Shown: positions 58,044-64,000 of the stretch, in pieces | Position numbering within the stretch: position 1 is the first letter of the stretch | Layout: every line of letters begins with the position of its first letter | Origin: Kocuria tytonis | Lineage (GTDB): Bacteria > Actinomycetota > Actinomycetes > Actinomycetales > Micrococcaceae | Reading direction: 5' to 3' | NCBI RefSeq assembly: GCF_003226895.2 | Contig: NZ_PNJG02000003.1 | Coordinates: 178,186-242,185 of the forward strand | DNA length: 64,000 nt | Translations under genes and position numbers: made by a program | Notes under the pieces: generated by a model | The model's database searches: none | Seen by the model: only the letters and a program-made list of their open reading frames with translations | What the model was told of the DNA's origin: nothing

Positions 58044-59311
58044 GAGGCGACCTTCTTTCCCGCCTGGCCGGGCACCGTGGCCCGCACCAGCCAGCCGCCG
58101 TCCGGTTTGGGACCCGCTTCGAGTGTGCCGCCCACCGACGCCATCCGCTCCCGCATGCCGGTCAGGCCCATCCCCGCACCACCGGCCGCGGAGCCGCCGA
58201 GCCGGCTGCCACGCCCGCTGTCACTGATCTCCAGCTCGACGCGGTCCGTCCCGGTGCGCAGCCGCACCGTGACGGCGGCACGGGGCCCGGCATGTTTGCG
58301 GGCGTTGGTGATCCCCTCCTGGGCCGTGCGGTACAGCGCCAGCTGTGCCGGGGGTGGCAGGTCCGGTTCCGGGCCGATCCGCTCGAGCGCCGCGTCCTGA
58401 CCGATCGCCCGGGCATCGGCGACGAGCGCGTCGAGGTCGGCCAGGCGGGGCACCGAGTCGGGAATCCCCTCGCCGTCGCGCAGCGTGTGCACCATGGTCC
58501 TGAGCTCGGCCACGGCATCCCGCGCCGAGGACTCGACGCCGCGCAGGTGCACGGCCGCGGCCTCGGGGTCCCGGGACATGCTCACCCGTGCCGCGCCGGC
58601 CTGCACGCCCATGGCCGTCACGTGGTGGGCCACCACGTCGTGCAGCTCCCGGGCGATCCTGAGCCGCTCGAGGCTGACGGCCTGCTCGGCCAGCCGGTCC
58701 TGCTGGTTCCGGATCTCGGCGTGGGCGGCTTCGAGGTCCTCCCGTTCGATCGCCGCGTGCCACGTCCGGTTGCCGAAGATCCACGCCCCGGTGAAGTAGG
58801 CGATGTTGATCAGCAGCTGGATCGCGGCGAACGCCATGTAGGCGTTGACGCCGCGCTCGCCCACCTGCGGGTCGGTGAACTGGTCCACGGTGACCCAGAC
58901 CAGCCACACCCCCATTCCTGCGGCGACCGCGGCGCGGGACCACATGGCCCGGTGGCGGTCCGGGCACCACGCCCCCACGGAGTAGAAGCCCAGGAAGAGC
59001 ACCACCTGGGAGGCGTACATCTCGACCCCCACCCACGTGGCGAGCGCGAAGTACAGGACGGACACCGCCACCATCACGGTGACGGGAAAGCGCCGCCGCC
59101 ATGCCAGTGGGGCGGCCAGGATCACGGCTCCCAGGGCCACCCATCCCACGTCGACCTTCCAGGGGACCTTCTGGACGAAGTCCGAGAGGTAGACCAGCTC
59201 GACACCGGCGAGCGCGAGGATGACGGCTTCCACACCGTCCCTGCGGCGCCACCCGGGACGCAGGGCGCGTCGACGCGGGGAGGTGTCCATGGCGGTGGGG
59301 CGCGGGCGCAT
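58040..59311 (-). CDS. sensor histidine kinase (NarL-type, HisKA_3)
   Basis: 423 aa. Five to six hydrophobic helices (about 30-165) with short outside loops form an intramembrane-type sensor. A coiled stretch (IEREDLEAAHAEIRNQQDRLAEQAVSLERL) leads to the dimerisation/phospho site RIARELHDVVAHHVTAM (His accepts phosphate) and an ATPase domain with QEGITNARKHA (N-box) and ISDSGRG. ATG 59311 lies 7 nt after TAGGGT. It phosphorylates the response regulator downstream (4-bp overlap). With no large sensor domain, it probably senses membrane stress, as in regulators of neighbouring NatAB-type exporters; this is inference. Confidence 0.93.
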   Translation of the reverse strand: MRPRPTAMDTSPRRRALRPGWRRRDGVEAVILALAGVELVYLSDFVQKVPWKVDVGWVALGAVILAAPLAWRRRFPVTVMVAVSVLYFALATWVGVEMYASQVVLFLGFYSVGAWCPDRHRAMWSRAAVAAGMGVWLVWVTVDQFTDPQVGERGVNAYMAFAAIQLLINIAYFTGAWIFGNRTWHAAIEREDLEAAHAEIRNQQDRLAEQAVSLERLRIARELHDVVAHHVTAMGVQAGAARVSMSRDPEAAAVHLRGVESSARDAVAELRTMVHTLRDGEGIPDSVPRLADLDALVADARAIGQDAALERIGPEPDLPPPAQLALYRTAQEGITNARKHAGPRAAVTVRLRTGTDRVELEISDSGRGSRLGGSAAGGAGMGLTGMRERMASVGGTLEAGPKPDGGWLVRATVPGQAGKKVAS

Positions 59312-59318
59312 GCCTCCC

Positions 59319-59324
59319 ACCCTA
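59319..59324 (-). promoter_or_regulatory. -10 hexamer of the histidine kinase gene
   Basis: Minus strand TAGGGT, spacer GGGAGGC (7 nt), ATG. The spacer also holds GGGAGG, too close to act as a normal Shine-Dalgarno. Confidence 0.4.
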
Positions 59325-59393
59325 TCCAGGCCGGTGCCGGGGTGAGCCTGCCGCCGGCCGGGCCCGGCGCACCGTTCTCGGCGGACCGCCCGG

Positions 59394-59399
59394 CAGAAT
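59394..59399 (+). promoter_or_regulatory. -10 hexamer of the CPBP gene, leaderless
   Basis: CAGAAT, 6-nt spacer, GTG at 59406. Confidence 0.4.
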
Positions 59400-59405
59400 G
59401 GGGGT

Positions 59406-60170
59406 GTGCAGACCTCGATCCCCGCGCCCCATTCGGCCGCCCCCGCCGACCTGCGGCTGCAGCTGCTCCTGGTGCTCGGCGTGTCCCTGGGAGCATCGGC
59501 CGTGTACGCGGTGCTGGACCTCGTGGAGGTGATGCTGCAGTCCTCCGTGGCGCAGAGCACCGCCACCCTGAACCAGCCGCTGAGCAGCGTCGCCCTCGTC
59601 GACGCGTTGCGCCGCCTGGCGGGCATCGGCTTCGCCCTGGTGCCCGTGGTGCTCGCGCTGTACCTCATGGCGGGCACGGCACGCGGGATCCCCGGCGTCC
59701 TGCGCGGGATCGGGGTGGACGCCCGCCGGCCGGTGCGCGATCTGCTGTGGGGAGCCGCGCTGTTCGCGGTGATGGGTGGTGGGACGCTCGCGCTCTACCA
59801 CGCCGGGCGGGCCCTGGGCGTCACGGCCCAGATCACCACGTCCACGCTGGAGAACACGTGGTGGACCGTGCCGCTGCTCGTGCTCTCCGCGCTGCGGCAC
59901 TCCCTGGTGGAAGAGGTCATCGTGGTGGCGTTCCTGTGCGACCGGATGCGCGGGCTCGGCAGGCGGTGGTGGACGATTGCGGTGGTCTCCGCCGTGGTGC
60001 GCGCGAGCTACCACCTGTACCAGGGATTCGGGCCCGCGCTGGGAAACCTCGTGATGGGGCTCGTGTTCGTGTGGGTGTACCGCCGCGGCGGCCGTCTCAT
60101 GCCGCTGCTGGTCGCCCACGCGCTGCTGGACACCGTGGGATTCCTGGCACCGCAGCTGCTTGCGGGCTGA
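59406..60170 (+). CDS. CPBP-family intramembrane protease
   Basis: 254 aa, about eight hydrophobic segments. The CPBP (Abi/Rce1-like) motifs are LRHSLVEEVIVVAFL, where the EE pair serves as active site, ASYHLYQGFGPALGNLVMGLVFVWVY with its His, and LLVAHALLDT with the last His. So metal ligands look complete and it may cleave membrane proteins or peptides; no target is known. GTG 59406 lies 6 nt after CAGAAT. It is divergent from the histidine kinase and followed by a hairpin shared with the next gene. Confidence 0.88.
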   Translation: MQTSIPAPHSAAPADLRLQLLLVLGVSLGASAVYAVLDLVEVMLQSSVAQSTATLNQPLSSVALVDALRRLAGIGFALVPVVLALYLMAGTARGIPGVLRGIGVDARRPVRDLLWGAALFAVMGGGTLALYHAGRALGVTAQITTSTLENTWWTVPLLVLSALRHSLVEEVIVVAFLCDRMRGLGRRWWTIAVVSAVVRASYHLYQGFGPALGNLVMGLVFVWVYRRGGRLMPLLVAHALLDTVGFLAPQLLAG

Positions 60171-60234
60171 GCCGCACGGGGTTGCTCTTTCTGTCCCGCG
60201 CCTGCGGACCGGGACGGGGAGACCGGTTCGGGCG

Positions 60235-60264
60235 GCGTCGTCGGACCGCGCGGTACGACGACGC
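60235..60264. terminator. bidirectional hairpin terminator
   Basis: GCGTCGTCG (60235-60243) pairs with CGACGACGC (60256-60264), with ACC/GGT pairing inside. It ends exactly at the stop codon of the glyoxalase-like gene and contains GTACGACGACG. Confidence 0.6.
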
Positions 60265-60903
60265 TCAGATGGTGACGGTGCCGTCCGGGGTCTCGAAGGA
60301 GACGGCCATGATCCCGGGGGTGCCGTGGGGAGCGGACCACGTGACGTCCAGGGAGCCCAGGACGTCCTCCACCGGACCGCCGAGCCAGTCGGTCACGCGC
60401 TCGGGGGAGCCCGCGATGTCCAGGCCGCTGAGCCGGACGTCCGTGACCCGGGCCCGCGAGGGGTGCATCTCGTCCTCGGAGTCGAAGCGGATCATGAACG
60501 GCAGCTGCGGATCCGAGATCAGGCCCTTCACGCCGATCTGGTGCCACTCGAGCTGCCGGCCGTCCGGGAAGATGCGCCCGCCCGGCACGGCGGGCCTGCC
60601 GAGCTTCGCCTCGAACGGCGCGAGGTCCGGGACCTCCACGACCCAGCCGAGCCAGCCGCCGCCGGCCTCCGAACGGGCCCGGACGGCCTGACCGAACGGG
60701 GCCTTGTCCGCAGCGGGGTGCTCCAGGACGGTGACGACCTCCACGTACTGGTGGTCCGTGAGGGGCAGGATCATGTTCCGGGTGCCGAAACGGGGATGCA
60801 CCCCGCCCTTGACGGGCTCGATGCCCAGTCGGTCCGCAATCTGCTCGGTGGTGGCCTCCAGCCCGTCCGGCTGCGCTGCGAAGGAAACGTGATCCAGCTT
60901 CAT
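60265..60903 (-). CDS. VOC/glyoxalase-like protein
   Basis: 212 aa. MKLDHVSFAAQPDGLEATTEQIADRLGIEPVKGGVHPRFGTRNMIL matches the PF13468-type glyoxalase-like domain (His and Glu/His-rich metal region), then YVEVVTVLEHPAAD and GWVVEVPDL. A second half with paired beta strands (IMAVSFETPDGTVTI) completes it. Enzyme activity is unknown. ATG 60903 has CACGAT 6 nt upstream, a weak leaderless pattern. It is divergent from the SAM-IV/metY promoter, with about 115 bp to the metY transcript start. Confidence 0.85.
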   Translation of the reverse strand: MKLDHVSFAAQPDGLEATTEQIADRLGIEPVKGGVHPRFGTRNMILPLTDHQYVEVVTVLEHPAADKAPFGQAVRARSEAGGGWLGWVVEVPDLAPFEAKLGRPAVPGGRIFPDGRQLEWHQIGVKGLISDPQLPFMIRFDSEDEMHPSRARVTDVRLSGLDIAGSPERVTDWLGGPVEDVLGSLDVTWSAPHGTPGIMAVSFETPDGTVTI

Positions 60904-60981
60904 GCAGTTATCGTGACACCCGCCACACGGCCGTCCAAATCGGGTGGTGCAACACAGGGGCCCGCCGCACGACCCGCTCGC

Positions 60982-61011
60982 TTGACGTGCGCCCCGGACG
61001 GTTCCCACAAT
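60982..61011 (+). promoter_or_regulatory. sigma-A-type promoter of metY
   Basis: TTGACG (60982-60987), 18-bp spacer, CACAAT (61006-61011). The start should lie near 61018, just where the riboswitch begins, which fixes CACAAT as a genuine -10 in this genome. Confidence 0.75.
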
Positions 61012-61015
61012 GGAG

Positions 61016-61110
61016 GTCTAGGTCACGAGAGTCAGCGCGAAGCCCCAGCTTGCTGACCGGCAACCCTCCCTTACCGCGGTGGGGTGCCCTGGGTGAAGAC
61101 CTGGCCGGGA
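61016..61110 (+). ncRNA. SAM-IV riboswitch
   Basis: The conserved order GGTCACGAGAGTCAGCG, AAGCCCCAGCTTGCTGACC, GGCAACCCTCC, CCGCGGTGGGGTGCCCTGGGTGA, GACC is present. This is the actinobacterial SAM-IV aptamer that senses S-adenosylmethionine. AGGTC at 61020 pairs with GACCT at 61098. About 110 nt including a GACGTC hairpin follow before metY, where the on/off decision is probably made. High SAM should lower metY-metX expression. Confidence 0.88.
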
Positions 61111-61218
61111 CGTCGTCCGACGTCCACGGCAAGCGCGGGTCACTGGTGCCCGGTCCACTGCACGGGCACCGTGCGGACCGGCCCCGGACCCCTGATCCTT
61201 CCCAGAAGGAGCACGGCC

Positions 61219-62604
61219 ATGAGCACCGCACCCACCCCCGACAACCCCCAGGGCTGGACCTTCGAGACCCGTCAGATCCACGCGGGCCAGAACCCCGATC
61301 CCGTGACCGGCGCGAGGTCCCTGCCGATCTACCAGACCTCGTCCTTCGTCTTCCCGGACGCGGAGACGGCCGCCGCCCGGTTCGCCCTGCAGGACATGGG
61401 CCCCATCTACTCCCGGCTGACCAATCCCACCACCGAGGTGGTGGAGAACCGCCTCGCCTCCCTGGAGGGGGGAGTGGGTGCGCTCATGGTCTCCTCCGGG
61501 CAGGCCGCCGCCACGCTCGCCATCCTGAACCTGGGCGGCGCCGGCAGCCACGTGGTGGCCAGCCCGTCCCTGTACGGCGGGTCCTACAACCTGCTCAGGC
61601 ACACCCTGCCGCGCATGGGCGTGGAGACCACGTTCGTCGCGGACCCGGACGACCCGCAGCAGTGGCGGGACGCCGTGCGCGCGGACACCGTGGCGTTCTT
61701 CGGCGAGATGATCCCGAACCCCCGCAACGACGTGTTCGACGTGGAGACCATTGCCGGGATCGCCCACGAGGCCGGTGTGCCGCTCATCGTGGACAACACC
61801 GTGGCCACCCCGTACCTGGTGCGGCCCATCGAGTGGGGCGCAGACATCGTGCTGCACTCGGGCACCAAGTTCCTGGGTGGCCACGGCACCGCGATCGGCG
61901 GGTTCATCGTGGACGCCGGGCGCTTCGACTACGGGCAGGACCCGGAGCGGTTCCCGGGCTTCAACCAGCCGGACCCCACCTACAACGGACTGGTGTACGC
62001 CCGCGACCTGGGCGCGGACGGCGCCTTCGGCGTGAACCTCTCCTACGTCCTGAAGGCACGGGTGCAGCTGCTGCGTGACCTGGGCACGTCCATCTCCCCG
62101 TTCAACGCGTTCCTGATCGAGCAGGGCATCGAGACGCTGTCCTTGCGCGTGGAGCGTCACGTGGCGAATGCCGAGAGGGTGGCCCGGTGGCTCGAGACCC
62201 GGCCCGAGGTGGCGTCCGTCTCTTACGCCGGCCTGGAGTCCTCGCCGTGGCACGACCGCGCACGGAAGTACGCTCCCGACGGCGCCGGCTCCGTCCTCGG
62301 GTTCGTGCTGTCCGGCGGCAGGGACGCGGGCATCGCGTTCGTGGACGCGCTGCAGCTGCACTCCCACGTGGCGAACATCGGCGACGTCCGCTCGCTCGTG
62401 ATCCACCCGGCGTCGACGACGCACGCTCAGCTCTCGGAGCGGGAGCAGCTCGCGGCGGGCGTGGAACCCGGGTTCGTTCGGCTGTCCGTGGGCACCGAGG
62501 GGATCGAGGACATTCTCGCGGACCTCGAGATCGGGTTCGCCGCGGTGAACGCGCCGGGCGGCGCGGTGGGTGACGCGGCGTCGTCGGACGACGAGGCGGC
62601 CTGA
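61219..62604 (+). CDS. metY: O-acetylhomoserine sulfhydrylase
   Basis: 461 aa, a Cys/Met-metabolism PLP enzyme. Motifs: [51 protein letters not shown], the PLP-binding K217 in [17 protein letters not shown], and [26 protein letters not shown]. It makes homocysteine (or methionine with methanethiol) from O-acetylhomoserine and sulfide. ATG 61219 has AGAAGGAGCACGG upstream. It is 2 bp before metX, so one operon, under the SAM-IV riboswitch. The tail (last 20 residues) is variable and Asp/Ala-rich. Confidence 0.97.
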   Translation: MSTAPTPDNPQGWTFETRQIHAGQNPDPVTGARSLPIYQTSSFVFPDAETAAARFALQDMGPIYSRLTNPTTEVVENRLASLEGGVGALMVSSGQAAATLAILNLGGAGSHVVASPSLYGGSYNLLRHTLPRMGVETTFVADPDDPQQWRDAVRADTVAFFGEMIPNPRNDVFDVETIAGIAHEAGVPLIVDNTVATPYLVRPIEWGADIVLHSGTKFLGGHGTAIGGFIVDAGRFDYGQDPERFPGFNQPDPTYNGLVYARDLGADGAFGVNLSYVLKARVQLLRDLGTSISPFNAFLIEQGIETLSLRVERHVANAERVARWLETRPEVASVSYAGLESSPWHDRARKYAPDGAGSVLGFVLSGGRDAGIAFVDALQLHSHVANIGDVRSLVIHPASTTHAQLSEREQLAAGVEPGFVRLSVGTEGIEDILADLEIGFAAVNAPGGAVGDAASSDDEAA

Positions 62605-62606
62605 CC

Positions 62607-63860
62607 ATGACCGTGACGCCGTGCGCGCCCTCGGTGCGCCGTGACGGCGTGGTGCGCTGCGCGGGCATCGGGGACGTGAGCCTGGAATCCGGGTTCCGGC
62701 TCCCGGGCGTGCGCCTGGCCTACGAGACGTGGGGCGAGCTGGCCCCGGACGGTTCCAACGCGGTGCTGATCGAGCACGCCCTCACGGGCGACTCCCATGT
62801 GGCGCGCGGCACCAGTGTGGGCTACGGGGACACCGCCCCGTTCGACGCCCTGGACCGCAGGGCGGCCGCGGACACCGACGGGTGGTGGGACGGGCTCGTG
62901 GGTCCGGGCGCGGCGATCGACACCACCCGGTGGTTCGTGGTGTGCGCCAACATCCTGGGCGGCTGCCACGGCAGCACGGGTCCGGCGAGTCCCGCACCCG
63001 ACGGCACCCCGTGGGGTGCGCGCTTCCCGCGGATCACGGTGCGGGACACCGTGGCCGCGGAGGCGCGGCTCGCGGACCTGCTGGGAATCGACCGGTGGCG
63101 CCTGGTGGTCGGGGGCTCCATGGGTGGTGCCCGCGCGCTGGAGTGGGCCGTGAGCCACCCCGAGCGCGTGACGGCGTGCGCCGTGATCGCGGCGAACGCC
63201 CGGGTCAGTGCGGAGCAGCTCGCATGGGGCCGCACCCAGGCGCTCGCCATTCGGCAGGACCCGCACTTCCAGGGCGGCGACTACTACGCGGGCCCGCACC
63301 CCGCCGAAGGGCTCGGGCTGGCGCGGCGGATCGCCCACATCACCTACCGCAGCGCGCACGAGCTCGCCGCGCGCTTCGGCCGGGAACCGCAGGATAGCGC
63401 GGATGCCCGGGCCCGGGCGGAGCCCCCGTGCCACGCGGGATCCGCGCGCGGTGCGGTGCCCTGGGACGGTCCCGAGAAGGGGTCCGCGGCGCAACCGAGC
63501 CACACCGGGGACCGGGGACGCTACCGCGTGGAGAGCTACCTGGACCATCAGGCGGTCAAGCTCGCGGCGCGCTTCGATGCAAACGCGTACCTCGGCGTGA
63601 ACGAGACCCTGATGTCCCACGACGTCGCCCGCGGCCGCGGCAGCCTCCGGCAGGCCCTCGCGCGCTCCCGGTGCGAGTGGCTCGTGGCGGCCGTGGACTC
63701 GGACCGGCTGTTCCTGCCCCGGGAGTCCGCCGAGCTCGTGGCGGCGCTGCCCGGTGAGCAGGAGCTGCACGTGATCACCTCACCCAGCGGTCACGACGGC
63801 TTCCTGCTGGAGACCCCGCAGGTGGGCCGGCTGCTGCGGGCCACGCTGCTGCGGGACTGA
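62607..63860 (+). CDS. metX: homoserine O-acetyltransferase
   Basis: 417 aa, alpha/beta-hydrolase type. Features: AYETWGEL, NAVLIEHALTGDSHV, CANILGGCHGSTGP, nucleophile S171 in VVGGSMGGARALEW, DSDRLFLPRESAEL (Asp) and SGHDGFLLE (His). It acetylates homoserine from acetyl-CoA, supplying metY. Between the lid region and YRVESYLDHQAVKL a stretch of about 45 residues (about 265-310, rich in Pro, Gly, Ala and charged residues) looks like a low-complexity insertion. ATG 62607 lies 2 bp after the metY stop. A strong terminator follows. Confidence 0.96.
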   Translation: MTVTPCAPSVRRDGVVRCAGIGDVSLESGFRLPGVRLAYETWGELAPDGSNAVLIEHALTGDSHVARGTSVGYGDTAPFDALDRRAAADTDGWWDGLVGPGAAIDTTRWFVVCANILGGCHGSTGPASPAPDGTPWGARFPRITVRDTVAAEARLADLLGIDRWRLVVGGSMGGARALEWAVSHPERVTACAVIAANARVSAEQLAWGRTQALAIRQDPHFQGGDYYAGPHPAEGLGLARRIAHITYRSAHELAARFGREPQDSADARARAEPPCHAGSARGAVPWDGPEKGSAAQPSHTGDRGRYRVESYLDHQAVKLAARFDANAYLGVNETLMSHDVARGRGSLRQALARSRCEWLVAAVDSDRLFLPRESAELVAALPGEQELHVITSPSGHDGFLLETPQVGRLLRATLLRD

Positions 63861-63883
63861 GGGCCAGGGACTCGAGACCGGTG

Positions 63884-63921
63884 CGGGATGGCATGGGCGG
63901 CGCACCGCCCATGCCATCCCG
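63884..63921 (+). terminator. terminator of the metYX operon
   Basis: CGGGATGGCATGGGCGG pairs perfectly (17 bp) with 63905-63921 around CGCA. The remaining 79 bases to the window edge show nothing recognisable. Confidence 0.85.
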
Positions 63922-64000
63922 TGGTAAGACCTGGGCGCGGGGGGGGTTGCGGGGCAGGCTGCGTGGCCGTGGGCGCCGGAACGCTCGGCTCCGGTTGCGT

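Overview
The window is very GC-rich DNA, with most codons ending in G or C. It reads as the chromosome of a Gram-positive actinobacterium, most likely Micrococcaceae (Kocuria-like). Supporting signs are the three-part actinobacterial acyl-CoA carboxylase (AccA3-type alpha, beta and epsilon subunits), a SAM-IV riboswitch before metY-metX, an Rpf-like LysM muralytic protein, a GH25 lysozyme with LGFP repeats, an LpdA-like quinone reductase, and many start codons placed 6-8 nt after a -10 hexamer, the signature of leaderless mRNAs. I saw no rRNA, tRNA, insertion sequence, prophage or CRISPR array.

Layout. 0-4 kb: secreted GH25 muramidase and a polyprenyl glycosylphosphotransferase, then a 650-bp structured intergenic region. 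4-7.7 kb: rplY(ctc)-pth, nhaA, a DUF2505 protein. 8-17 kb: an odd double alpha/beta-hydrolase-like protein, siroheme/heme genes (cbiX-type chelatase and hemD, convergent), mfd, a small membrane protein. 16.4-23.1 kb: purine nucleoside phosphorylase, LpdA-like flavoprotein, MHS transporter, biotin-carboxylase/BCCP subunit, Maf. 23.1-32.3 kb: an interval of mixed character containing a PqqD-like orphan, a sugar-transferase pseudogene with eight in-frame stops, DUF779 plus aldehyde dehydrogenase, a dicarboxylate symporter, a DUF885 protein and a MauE-thioredoxin fusion. 32.3-38.4 kb: accD-accE, YciI, then the tightly overlapping birA-PH-adenylate cyclase-PP2C operon. 38.7-45.6 kb: a divergent fatty-acid locus (tetR-acyl-CoA oxidase against thiolase-FabG4-type reductase-MaoC). 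45.8-50.2 kb: ligA, an inositol-phosphatase-like gene, and the Rpf-like gene with a long regulatory upstream region. 50.3-60.9 kb: FAD oxidoreductase-glycosyltransferase pair, oligopeptidase B, ABC exporter with a two-component system, CPBP protein, glyoxalase-like protein. 61-63.9 kb: SAM-IV riboswitch-metY-metX.

How the parts fit. The carboxylase subunits (20.5 kb and 32.3-34.3 kb) and biotin ligase (34.8 kb) form one system making malonyl/methylmalonyl-CoA. The 38.7-45.6 kb locus degrades or remodels acyl chains under a TetR repressor. Cell-wall and surface functions recur (GH25, Rpf-like protein, sugar transferases), and the pseudogene plus PqqD orphan look like remains of a lost exopolysaccharide cluster. 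The least explained signals are non-coding: a three-way-junction-like element before rplY, a symmetric pair of MtrA/GlnR-like boxes plus an alternative-helix leader before the Rpf-like gene, a perfect operator palindrome before the MHS transporter, and short recurring palindromic words built on CGACGCCGCGG.
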